Assembly: GCA_028290905.1 (NCBI GenBank)
Contig: JAQGIW010000076.1
Span: 1-47,719 of the forward strand
Source: Caulobacteraceae bacterium
Lineage (GTDB): Bacteria > Pseudomonadota > Alphaproteobacteria > Caulobacterales > Caulobacteraceae
Direction of reading: 5' to 3'
Length of the DNA: 47,719 bases
Shown here: in pieces, positions 1 through 6,860 of the stretch
Numbering within the stretch: position 1 is the stretch's first letter
Layout: every line of letters begins with the position of its first letter
Translations under genes and position numbers: made by a program
The notes under the pieces: model-generated
The model's database searches: none
Told to the model about the DNA's origin: nothing
Seen by the model: only the letters and a program-made list of their open reading frames with translations

Positions 1-2
1 AC

Positions 3-506
3 TCGTGGTTCGACGCCCCCTTTCAGGAATGGATCGACGACTACCATCAGAACACGATCGCCGCGGTTCGACTGGTCCATGCCTTTACTCCGGCGATGAA
101 AGAGCGCGGCTGGGGGCGTTTGATCCAGGTCTCGTCTCGAAACGCCATCTCGCCACACGCGAATTTACCGACCTACGGCGCCGCGAAGGCCGCGCTCAAC
201 AACGTGACCCTCAGCCTGTCCAAGGCGCTGGCTGGAAGTGGCGTCACATCGAACGGGATCATGCCCGGCCTGATCTACACACCGCAACTGGACAAGTGGT
301 TCATCGAGACCGCGCAAAGGCAAGGGAGTGACGACCCTGAGTTTGGCAAGCAGTATGCTCTCGAGAACATCATCGACCAGACCGTCAGCAGGCTTGGGCA
401 GCCTATGGATATTGCAGCCGCGGTCTGCTTCCTGGCCAGCCCGCTGACCGACTTCATGACCGGCACGACCTTTCGCATCGATGGCGGCTCGACACCCACC
501 GTGTAG
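3..506 (+). CDS. Short-chain dehydrogenase/reductase (SDR), 5'-truncated by the window edge
   Basis: This is the C-terminal part of an NAD(P)-dependent SDR oxidoreductase. The reading frame is open from base 3 (SWFDAPFQEW...), upstream of the ATG at 96 used in the ORF track, so the gene begins outside the window. The active-site serine is in IQVSSRNAIS and the catalytic YxxxK is YGAAKAALNN, followed by the family's substrate-loop segment (GLIYTPQ). The C-terminus FMTGTTFRIDGGSTPTV is the usual FxTGxxxxxDGG ending of classical SDRs. The Rossmann TGxxxGxG motif would lie upstream. The substrate cannot be inferred. Family identity is sure and specificity is unknown. Confidence 0.93.
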   Translation, partial: SWFDAPFQEWIDDYHQNTIAAVRLVHAFTPAMKERGWGRLIQVSSRNAISPHANLPTYGAAKAALNNVTLSLSKALAGSGVTSNGIMPGLIYTPQLDKWFIETAQRQGSDDPEFGKQYALENIIDQTVSRLGQPMDIAAAVCFLASPLTDFMTGTTFRIDGGSTPTV

Positions 507-533
507 CGCGCTGAAGCCAAACCTCGGCGTGCG

Positions 534-680
534 TCAGGCTTTGAGCAGCGCCGCGGCGATGCGCTCGCGGGTCATGGGCAGGTCGCGAATGCGGGCGCCG
601 AGCGCGTGGGCGACCGCGTTACCGATGGCGGCCATGACCGGCCCCTGGCTCACCTCGCCCAGACCGAACGGTCGCGGCGC
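534..680 (-). pseudogene. C-terminal remnant of a molybdopterin-binding xanthine/aldehyde dehydrogenase-type subunit
   Basis: On the minus strand an open segment reads PFGLGEVSQGPVMAAIGNAV, continues through AHALGARIRDLPMTRERI and ends LLKA-stop. I recognise this as the extreme C-terminus of xanthine-dehydrogenase-family molybdopterin subunits, which end with a GE...P.AAAIANAV...TG.R...LP.T.E.I pattern. Those subunits are normally about 700-770 residues; only about 48 remain. Upstream the frame passes directly into DNA that encodes the start of a transposase in another frame, so the rest was lost. The piece is too short for the ORF track. It is a dead fragment. Confidence 0.7.
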
Positions 681-828
681 GGCGGTGGTCTTGCGCTGGT
701 CGCCCCTTCAGGGGAACGCTCCGCGCCACGAAGGGCTCGAAGATCCTCCATTCCTCATCCGACATCGGTCCGCGAATCAAGAATGCTCTCTCTCAAAGAG
801 CAGCCTTGAATCAGAGCCCGATCTATAG
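679..828 (-). mobile_element. IS5-family-like insertion sequence remnant (transposase N-terminus and one end)
   Basis: The minus strand encodes MSDEEWRIFEPFVARSVPLK followed by GRPAQDHRR, starting at the ATG complementary to 763-765. This matches the opening of IS5/IS1031-group transposases (M.DEEW..FEPF......GRP..DHR). The frame loses similarity after QDHRR at about 679, exactly where the molybdopterin-oxidase remnant begins. Bases 780-828, just upstream of the start, probably hold the IS terminus. The other end and about 90 percent of the transposase are gone, so the element cannot move on its own. No target duplication is visible. Confidence 0.7.
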
Positions 829-875
829 CGGAGTCGTCAGACCCCAATGTTGTCGACATAACCTAGGAGACCGGA

Positions 876-1301
876 ATGATCATGGGTCGCATGATATCGA
901 ATCGCCTTGGACGCCTGGCGGCCGGCGTGGTCGCCGCCTCGGCGACGCTGGGCGCCGCCGCCTCGGCCGCACCCGCCGCCGACTCGAACGGACGGAACTG
1001 CTTCACGGTCAATGACTGGCATGGCTGGTCATCGCCCAGCCCCGACGTCCTCTACCTCGCGGTGAATTTCAGGGACGTCTACAAGGCCACGCTGGCCCAG
1101 CCCGTGGAGGGACTGCATCTGATGGACACCGTGGTGATCTCCGATGAGGCGGGCCTTCAGAGTGTTTGCAGCGCCGTCGACCTGCACCTGATCATGACTC
1201 ATCGCGGCGGCGGCAGCCGGCGGGGCCTAATCGTCAGGTCGCTGACCAAATTGACGCCCGAGGAGATCGCCACAATCCCCAAGAAGGATCGTCCGAACTA
1301 G
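876..1301 (+). CDS. Small exported protein, DUF6491-like
   Basis: This 141-residue protein has an N-terminal Sec signal peptide (positive MISNRLGR, a hydrophobic Ala/Val stretch, ASAAPAA cleavage region). The mature part opens NCFTVNDWHGW and has the layout of DUF6491 proteins, which are common in Caulobacterales and have no known function. The segment has one cysteine after the signal and one near residue 91. A good ribosome site (AGGAGA) lies about 7 bases before the ATG at 876; an in-frame ATG two codons later is also possible. It ends 5 bases before the convergent hipA remnant. Family assignment is from pattern memory. Confidence 0.72.
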   Translation: MIMGRMISNRLGRLAAGVVAASATLGAAASAAPAADSNGRNCFTVNDWHGWSSPSPDVLYLAVNFRDVYKATLAQPVEGLHLMDTVVISDEAGLQSVCSAVDLHLIMTHRGGGSRRGLIVRSLTKLTPEEIATIPKKDRPN

Positions 1302-1306
1302 GACAC

Positions 1307-2003
1307 CTACAGGGCCAGAGCTCGCTGAAGATCAGCGTGTTCGAACGCGCTTTCCATTCGGCGGATTTCGGCAGGACGAACGCCGACGGCTTCCGCCGTG
1401 CGCCGCCACCCAGCCGTCGCCGCGCCGACGACCTTGACGATCGCCCTGGCCGCCGCATCGCCGAGACCGAAATACCCGGCGACCGACAGGACCAAGCCAA
1501 GATCGCAGGCGCCGTCATCGACGTCGATGGTGGTGGTGAGGATGCGCGGACGCACGTCGGCGGGCGTGGGATTGAGGTCGTAGGCGGGCGACAGCGTCCA
1601 GCCGCCCCGCCCGAGCCAAACGAAGCCGTGATTGCGCAGATGGTCGTCGACGTTCGAGACGAGGACGTTGAACACCATGCGCCGAAAGAGCTCCGCGGCG
1701 TCTTCCCTGGGCCGGGCGCCGTGCTGATTGAGGACGTCGGAAAGCTCCGGATAGCTGGCGCGCTCCCCGTCTCGCAGGCCCATCGTCGACAGCGCGGACA
1801 GGAATGGAATGCCCGGCGACAGGAACGAACGGGCCAGGGCCGACCGCCAAGGCCAGCTCCAGAGAGAAGCGATCGGGATCGGCCAACCAGTCGGCGTGAT
1901 ATTCGAAGACAACGGTCTCCCCGCCCCTGCGCGGCGTGCGACGGAGCGTGCCGACGCGCTTCAGGCCGCTGGCGGGGTCGATGTGAACTTCGATGTCCGT
2001 CAT
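1307..2003 (-). pseudogene. hipA: Disrupted hipA toxin kinase: internal deletion plus frameshift
   Basis: Two pieces of one HipA serine/threonine kinase lie in different frames. The N-terminal piece starts at the ATG complementary to 2001-2003 (MTDIEVHIDPASGLKRVGTL...) and covers about 65 residues of the HipA N1 subdomain. The C-terminal piece, in the frame ending at 1307, reads LSALSTMGLRDGERASYPEL, VFNVLVSNVDDHLRNHGF and LSPAYDLNP, which are the HipA catalytic-loop and metal-binding motifs. Intact HipA proteins are about 400-440 residues; roughly 180 residues carrying the nucleotide-binding middle are missing, and the joint near 1805-1850 shifts frame. The start overlaps the hipB stop (ATGA). 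The toxin should be inactive. Confidence 0.85.
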
Positions 2004-2347
2004 GTCTCGGGGTTCGGCCCGGGGTTCGGCTTGGGGGACGAACGCCGCCTGACGCGGGTCGGCAGTGCGTCGGCGGCAAGCTGTTGACCGACGTGGTCCG
2101 TGGAGGGGTCGGCGACCTGGCCAAGGTGGTCGAGGAGGCCCAGGGCGTTCAACACGGCGGCATAGATGCCGACGCCAACCCCATCGTCACCCGCCTCGAT
2201 CTTCTGAAGCGTAGGGCGCGTGGTGAAGGCCCGCTCGGCCACGATCTCTGCCGTGAGGCCCCGCCTCTTGCGCGCGTCTCGAAGGTCGCCGCCCAGTTTG
2301 CTCAGGGCGCGGCGCACGGCGAGTGGTGGGTGATGAGGGGTTGGCAT
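2000..2347 (-). CDS. hipB: HipB-like antitoxin, XRE-family repressor
   Basis: This is a 115-residue protein with a helix-turn-helix in its first half (LSKLGGDLRDARKRRGLTAE, then TTRPTLQKIEAGDDGVGVGI), typical of HipB-type Cro/CI-family antitoxins that bind operator DNA and HipA. I chose the ATG complementary to 2345-2347 rather than the upstream start in the track because conserved sequence begins there, AAGGGA lies just before it, and the operator palindrome covers the upstream extension. The C-terminal 35 residues are Pro/Arg-rich and probably disordered, the region that contacts HipA in characterised systems. Its stop overlaps the hipA start by ATGA. With hipA broken, it may persist as an orphan autorepressor. 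Confidence 0.85.
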   Translation of the reverse strand: MPTPHHPPLAVRRALSKLGGDLRDARKRRGLTAEIVAERAFTTRPTLQKIEAGDDGVGVGIYAAVLNALGLLDHLGQVADPSTDHVGQQLAADALPTRVRRRSSPKPNPGPNPET

Positions 2348-2396
2348 GTAAACATCCCTTTTCGCTATCCAGCGTTTGCGCAAAGGGATATTTACA
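2347..2396 (-). promoter_or_regulatory. hipBA operator: 15-bp inverted repeat
   Basis: TGTAAACATCCCTTT (2347-2361) and AAAGGGATATTTACA (2382-2396) form an inverted repeat with 14 of 15 positions matching and a 20-bp spacer. It overlaps the hipB ribosome site and start codon. HipB operators in E. coli have TATCC/GGATA half-sites. This palindrome contains ATCCC/GGGAT plus an AT-rich flank, so it is a good candidate for autorepression by the HipB-like protein. Confidence 0.75.
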
Positions 2397-2498
2397 TTAG
2401 AGCGTCGCGTTGAGAAAGAGGCAATCGCGTTATCGTCTCCCACTGATGTCGTCGGCCGGCGGCAGAAGCCCTCGCGACCGTCAGGCCCAAGTCGTCAG

Positions 2499-3473
2499 TC
2501 AAGGGTGGAGGTCGGCCATGTTGGCGACTCCGCCGACGGCCTTGGCGGCGGCGCCCAGGATGGCCTCGGCCAGGTCTTCGTAGTTCATGCCGGGGAGGGG
2601 GCAGACGTTGTCCAGGTCCGCCAGGATCGCGGGCGGACAATCCTCGATCGGCACGCCTTTCACCTCGGCCCATTTCTGTATCTGATTGCGAAACCGTGCC
2701 GTCACCAGCGGCTGTTGATTGTTCATCGGGTCGGCCATGGCCTCCTCCAGGGAGACGAACTCGACGCCGCGCGCGGCGAAACCGTCGAGGATGGCGCCGA
2801 TGCAGTCGGCGGCGATCGGCGTGCCGTGGATCAGCCAGATGTGGACGGGATCGCGACCGAAGATCAGGCGCGCGGCGGCGTGCTGGACGCTAAGTTGCTT
2901 GAGGGCGGTGTCCACGCAGGCTTGGCGCAGCCAGGCCTTGGCAGTCTCGTCGCCGGCGATGATCGCGCGCGTATAGGGCCTGGAGAACTGGGCGTCATAG
3001 AACCACAGGCTGATCGGCGCGACCGCGTAGCCGGCGCGGCCGAGCCAGGCCAGCACCTCGTCGCGCTTGGCCGCCGTGTCCCCCCACATGTCGAAGCAAT
3101 GGCGAAAGTAGCGGGTGGGCGCCGCGTCCGACCACCTGGCGATCAGGGCTTCCGTTTTCTCGATGTCGGCGATGTAGTTCCTTGGAGCCACCCAGTTCAG
3201 GCTGGCGTGATTATGGGTGTGGTTGCCGATGTGATGACCGGCCTCGGTCCACCCGTCGAACACCTGCGACAGCGCCCGGTCGTCGTCGACCGGGGCGGTG
3301 TTGGAAAAGGCGTAGACGCCGCGTACGCCGTGGCTGCGGAAGGCGTCGGTCAGGCGCCGGGCGATGGTCTGGTAGGGATAGCCGTTCAATTCGGGCACGC
3401 CCTTCCACTGGAACAGGTCGTCGACGGTCAGGGCGATCCTGATGGGGCCGGACATGGACTTGGGTGAGGTCAT
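2499..3473 (-). CDS. Polysaccharide deacetylase family protein (NodB/CE4-like)
   Basis: This 324-residue protein has the NodB-homology deacetylase fold. The metal/catalytic motif 1 appears as ALTVDDLFQWKG (Asp-Asp) and motif 2 as HHIGNHTHNH, matching H(S/T)xxH zinc ligation. WLIHGTPIAADCIGAILDGF near the C-terminus corresponds to the late catalytic-His region. There is no signal peptide, so a cytoplasmic hydrolase acting on a small amide or N-acetyl substrate is as likely as a cell-wall enzyme. I chose the ATG complementary to 3471-3473 because GGAAAGGA lies 7-8 bases before it; the track's longer start runs through the shared promoter. It is divergent from a TetR regulator that probably controls it. 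Confidence 0.85.
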   Translation of the reverse strand: MTSPKSMSGPIRIALTVDDLFQWKGVPELNGYPYQTIARRLTDAFRSHGVRGVYAFSNTAPVDDDRALSQVFDGWTEAGHHIGNHTHNHASLNWVAPRNYIADIEKTEALIARWSDAAPTRYFRHCFDMWGDTAAKRDEVLAWLGRAGYAVAPISLWFYDAQFSRPYTRAIIAGDETAKAWLRQACVDTALKQLSVQHAAARLIFGRDPVHIWLIHGTPIAADCIGAILDGFAARGVEFVSLEEAMADPMNNQQPLVTARFRNQIQKWAEVKGVPIEDCPPAILADLDNVCPLPGMNYEDLAEAILGAAAKAVGGVANMADLHP

Positions 3474-3528
3474 CGTGGCTTCCTTTCCGCGGGCGCCCGA
3501 CCCGTTGCGGCGGGTCACAGGTGGTAAT

Positions 3529-3573
3529 ATGACAGAAGTCACGTTTTGCGCAATGAACATGACAAACGTCACG
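3529..3573. promoter_or_regulatory. Paired operator in the deacetylase/TetR divergent promoter
   Basis: ATGACAGAAGTCACG (3529-3543) and ATGACAAACGTCACG (3559-3573) are two near-identical 15-bp copies exactly 30 bp apart, close to three helical turns. Each contains a TGAC-N4-GTCA dyad. They lie between the divergent starts at 3473 and 3588, where a TetR-family dimer would bind to repress both genes. Confidence 0.75.
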
Positions 3574-3587
3574 ATTCGAGAGGGGCG

Positions 3588-4196
3588 ATGAGCACCGGCA
3601 TCGGCGTCCGGCAACCGGCCCAGGCGCGCAGCCGCGAGCGGGTGGAGCGCATCCTTCTGGCGACGGAGGCGCTCATCGAGCAGACGCCGCTGGATGAGAT
3701 CAGCGTGGCGATGATATCGGAACGTTCAGGGGTGAAGCGGGCGACGATCTATCAGTTTTTCCCCAGTGTGCAGGCGATCCTGAAAGTCCTCGGCCAGCGT
3801 TTCCTGGACGAGATCTACGACGACTTCACGCGGATCGAGACGCCTGGAACGCAGGACGCCTGGCGGCGGACGACGGGCGCCCTGATCGATGCGATGGTGG
3901 ATTTCTACAGCCATCACCCGGCGGCCTGTTCGCTGTTCCTGGGCGACGGCAGCCTGCATGGCCTGCGCCTCATCGACCACGATTTCGACCAGCGCTATGT
4001 CGAACTGCTTCGCGCGCAACTGGGAGGCGGCCCGGCGATCCAGGCCGGCGCGCAGGGCGATCCGATGCAGGTCGCGGTGATGATCGGCATCTCGACGATC
4101 TCGCTCAGCGTGCACCGTTTCGGCCGCATCACCGACTATTACCGCACCCAGGCCAGGCGGGCTGTGCAGGCCTATCTGGGAACGCTACTGGGCTAA
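3588..4196 (+). CDS. TetR/AcrR-family transcriptional regulator
   Basis: This 202-residue protein has an N-terminal TetR helix-turn-helix (ARSRERVERILLATEALIEQ, then EISVAMISERSGVKRATIYQ and FFPSVQAIL), followed by an all-helical ligand-binding domain with no recognisable effector signature. The chosen ATG at 3588 follows GAGAGGGG; the track's ATG at 3546 lies inside the operator region. It is divergent from the polysaccharide deacetylase with paired operators between, so local autoregulation and control of the deacetylase is the simplest model. A hairpin follows the gene. Confidence 0.9.
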   Translation: MSTGIGVRQPAQARSRERVERILLATEALIEQTPLDEISVAMISERSGVKRATIYQFFPSVQAILKVLGQRFLDEIYDDFTRIETPGTQDAWRRTTGALIDAMVDFYSHHPAACSLFLGDGSLHGLRLIDHDFDQRYVELLRAQLGGGPAIQAGAQGDPMQVAVMIGISTISLSVHRFGRITDYYRTQARRAVQAYLGTLLG

Positions 4197-4226
4197 CCAG
4201 GCCGGCGAGGCCGGGCGAGGCCGGCG

Positions 4227-4252
4227 CAGGGGACAGGAGCACCCGTCCCCTG
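4227..4252. terminator. Terminator-like hairpin between convergent genes
   Basis: CAGGGGAC (4227-4234) and GTCCCCTG (4245-4252) form a perfect 8-bp stem with a 10-base loop. It sits between the TetR gene and the convergent cupin gene. There is no clear T-tract, so it may be a bidirectional GC-rich terminator or only a stabilising hairpin. Confidence 0.5.
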
Positions 4253-4294
4253 ATTCGTGCCGGCGCCCTTCGTCCGAAAGCGCTCCAGGCTCCG

Positions 4295-4942
4295 CTAAAG
4301 ATCCAGCTCGGTCTGACGAAAGGCTGTGTCGCCGATGTTCTCGGGGACCCGCCAGGAGTCTCTGTGCTCGTTGGCCCGGTCGATCAGCGTCTGGACGGCG
4401 TCAAGGGATTGCTCTTCCAGCTTCATCCCCGGGGCTTCAGGTTCGCCGCCGCCCGCTCTGAACTCGAGCACTTCCACGCCGGCAGGGCCGGCCGTGTACT
4501 TGTAGGGGTGGCCGTTGGGAACGAAAAATCCCGCGCCGGGCCCCAGGCGGTGCTTGCCGAGAATGATTTCACCGGCAACCACGTAGTACAGACAGTCGCC
4601 GTAACGGGGGTGGCTGTGGGCGAATAGCGGAAAATTGGGTCCGAACCAGGCGTGCACCAAGCTCATGCCATCAGGAACGTTTTGGCTGAACAGAGAGGTG
4701 ACCGCCGACCCGCCTTGAATCGACTCCACCATCTCGGCCATCTTCTGCCGCACCGGTTCTTCGCCATATTCCGCCGCCAGGGCGCTGTGCTCGAAATACT
4801 CCGCGACCCTGGCGGGGTCCGCGGGACTGGGGGGCCCGGGCTGATTGATCTTCGTATTCGTAAAGATCTCGAACGGCCCCCGCGGGGACACGTATTTCCT
4901 CGAAGCTTTCGCCAGTTCCTGCTGTTTGATCGCCGCGTTCAC
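4295..4942 (-). CDS. Cupin-domain protein
   Basis: This is a 215-residue protein. The cupin barrel is in the second half: motif 1 is FAHSHPRYGDCLYYVVAGEI with the HxH metal ligands at about 109 and 111, and motif 2 is around GAGFFVPNGHPYKYTAGPAG with a further His at about 145. The first 80 residues are helical and lack a known domain. I set the start at the GTG complementary to 4940-4942 because a strong GGAGGAG lies 4-5 bases before it and conserved-looking sequence begins there; the ORF-track start adds an arginine-rich stretch unlike protein. It is divergent from the small exported protein at 5167. The substrate is unknown. Confidence 0.82.
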   Translation of the reverse strand: MNAAIKQQELAKASRKYVSPRGPFEIFTNTKINQPGPPSPADPARVAEYFEHSALAAEYGEEPVRQKMAEMVESIQGGSAVTSLFSQNVPDGMSLVHAWFGPNFPLFAHSHPRYGDCLYYVVAGEIILGKHRLGPGAGFFVPNGHPYKYTAGPAGVEVLEFRAGGGEPEAPGMKLEEQSLDAVQTLIDRANEHRDSWRVPENIGDTAFRQTELDL

Positions 4943-5166
4943 GTTGCTCCTCCGTCGCACCTTTGATTGTCGCTGAGGTTGGCACGGAACCGATGCCCTG
5001 GCCAGATGGAGACGAACCGTATTCTCCATAGGGATCAGGTCTGGGTCGGAAATTATACCCCCGGAAATATCCCAAGAGGCAGGGGATGGAAGGACCCGGA
5101 CTCGACTGCCGATCCCCCACGGCGGTAGCGTACCAAAGAGCTCATAGAGGAAGGAGCGGGGTGGAA

Positions 5167-5505
5167 ATGAAAATCTGGCCAGTGGCGGCGGCGTGGCTAT
5201 TACTTGCTCCTGCTGCGTTCTCGCAGCAGGAGCTAGATCAGAGCCGAGCCGGTTTTCATAATGACCAGGGCGACGCAACTGCGTTGTGGGCGGAGCGCGC
5301 TAAGGAGAGGAAAGCCGCTCGCAAACAGACCGCGCGCCGGGCCCAGGTCGCGGCCTTCGCGGCCGACCCGGCCCATCCCTATTTTGGGATCGTGCGCGGG
5401 AAGATGTTCGAGCTGCTACGTGACGGCCAAGCTTCATCGATGCAACAGGCCTACGACCTCGCAGTGAGCCAGACGCCGAATCTGCCGGCGATCCCGCCGC
5501 CATAG
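5167..5505 (+). CDS. Small exported protein with a phage-structural-like C-terminal motif
   Basis: This 112-residue protein has a clear signal peptide (MKIWPVAAAWLLLAPAAFSQ, cleavage near FSQ/Q). The middle is a charged helix (ERAKERKAARKQTARRAQ). The C-terminus HPYFGIVRGKMFELLRDG followed by SSMQQAYDLAVS resembles a motif I know from phage scaffold-like or structural proteins (HPxFxxVxxxMxxLL..G.A.tLeeAYexA). That link is from memory and the export signal argues against a phage role. The ATG at 5167 was chosen over upstream codons because the signal peptide starts there and GAGGAAGGAG lies 10 bases before. The function is unknown. Confidence 0.65.
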   Translation: MKIWPVAAAWLLLAPAAFSQQELDQSRAGFHNDQGDATALWAERAKERKAARKQTARRAQVAAFAADPAHPYFGIVRGKMFELLRDGQASSMQQAYDLAVSQTPNLPAIPPP

Positions 5506-5532
5506 GCACGATAAATGTCGGGCGCCCCGACA

Positions 5533-6735
5533 CTATCGAGCGATCGCCGCGGCGGCGGGGCGGTCCCTGGTCAGATGCAGCGTCGAGAGGATCAGCAAGG
5601 CGGCGATCAGCATCACGGCGCCCAGCGCCAGCACGGCCACGACGTTGTGGCCGGCGATGACGCGCGAGGCCAGGAACGGGCCGATCGCGCCGCCCATGAG
5701 CCCGACGCCGCCCGACTGCGCAGCGGCGCTGCGGCTGGGATCGGCCTCGATCAGCATCGGCACCTGAAACGGCGCGGAGAAGAGGGCGACAAAGCCGATC
5801 GCCATCGCGCCGGCGATGAACAGCCAGGCCGGCGGCATGGCCGCGAACGCCGCCCAGCTGGCCAGGACGACGCAGCCGGTGGCGAGCAGCACCATGTAGT
5901 AGCGAATCCGGCCGGCGAGCGCGGTCGCCATGGCGCTGCCCAGGATCTGCACGGCCAGCGAGGCGGTGATCGCGGCCCCGGCGATGGCGGCGCTGAGCCC
6001 GGTCTGCTCGGCCAGGGGCACGAAGTAGATGGCGACACCGGCGATGGAGGCGGTGAAGAGGAAGGTGACGCTGAGCGCCAGCCAGCCGCGCGGCGGCGGC
6101 CAGCCCGCCCGCGTCGCGCCGCTGGGCAGAGCCGCATATTCGCGAGGACACAGGAGGGCGAACGGCGCGCACAGCGCGATCAGGCCGGCGGCGACGACGA
6201 AGGCGCCGATGGCGTGGAACCGCGGCAGGACAAGGCCGGTCAGCGCCGCGGTCAGGCCGAGTTCGCTCAGGGTCAGGGCGGTGTAATAGACGCCCGACCA
6301 GCGCGCGGGCGTCTTCGAACGCACCACCATGCCGATCAGGATCCAAAGCAGAATGCCTTCCGGAACGCCCGCCAGCGCCCGGATGCCGACCACCCCCCAG
6401 CCACGCCCCCACCCGGTGGCGAGATCGATCGCGGCCAAGGTGAGCACGGCCAGGGCCCCGATCGCGCGGATGCGCGCCGGCGGCACGAAGGCGCTGAAGG
6501 CGGCGTTGGTCGCCGCCATCGCCAGCGCCTCGGCCATCGCCGTATCGCCGATACGCTCGACCGGAATGTGCCCCTCGCCGGCAAGCGCCCCCAGCAGCAG
6601 CGGCATCGGTCCGCTGAGCAACAGGCCCACGACGCCCATCGTCAGCGCGCCGGTGGTCTGCAGCAGCGGCAGGTCGCTGGGGCCCGGCGGCGCGGCGGCA
6701 GCCGCGACGAGGAGCGGTTCATCGGCGATCGACAT
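5533..6735 (-). CDS. Major facilitator superfamily (MFS) transporter
   Basis: This 400-residue integral membrane protein has about twelve hydrophobic segments, starting with TGALTMGVVGLLLSGPMPLL and ending with VVAVLALGAVMLIAALLILS. A hydrophilic central loop (CPREYAALPSGATRAG) separates two six-helix halves. Length and layout fit MFS carriers. No substrate motif is visible. It lies downstream of an LLM monooxygenase on the same strand with a 125-bp gap, and may import or export that enzyme's substrate. No convincing ribosome site precedes the ATG complementary to 6733-6735. Confidence 0.82.
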   Translation of the reverse strand: MSIADEPLLVAAAAAPPGPSDLPLLQTTGALTMGVVGLLLSGPMPLLLGALAGEGHIPVERIGDTAMAEALAMAATNAAFSAFVPPARIRAIGALAVLTLAAIDLATGWGRGWGVVGIRALAGVPEGILLWILIGMVVRSKTPARWSGVYYTALTLSELGLTAALTGLVLPRFHAIGAFVVAAGLIALCAPFALLCPREYAALPSGATRAGWPPPRGWLALSVTFLFTASIAGVAIYFVPLAEQTGLSAAIAGAAITASLAVQILGSAMATALAGRIRYYMVLLATGCVVLASWAAFAAMPPAWLFIAGAMAIGFVALFSAPFQVPMLIEADPSRSAAAQSGGVGLMGGAIGPFLASRVIAGHNVVAVLALGAVMLIAALLILSTLHLTRDRPAAAAIAR

Positions 6736-6860
6736 GCGGCTCGGCCGTCCCGGAGTTGTTTTCTTTCAGTCAGCCGGACCGAGGGTTCGGATGTCAAACC
6801 AAATCTGGGGGAGATCATTGGCCGTGCGTCGGCGCGCCGCGGCCACCAGCTTGAACATCT

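Noticed and set aside
1515-2003. Two separate short genes in place of hipA
   Set aside because: The two frames carry the N- and C-terminal motifs of one HipA protein in order, so a disrupted gene is the better explanation.
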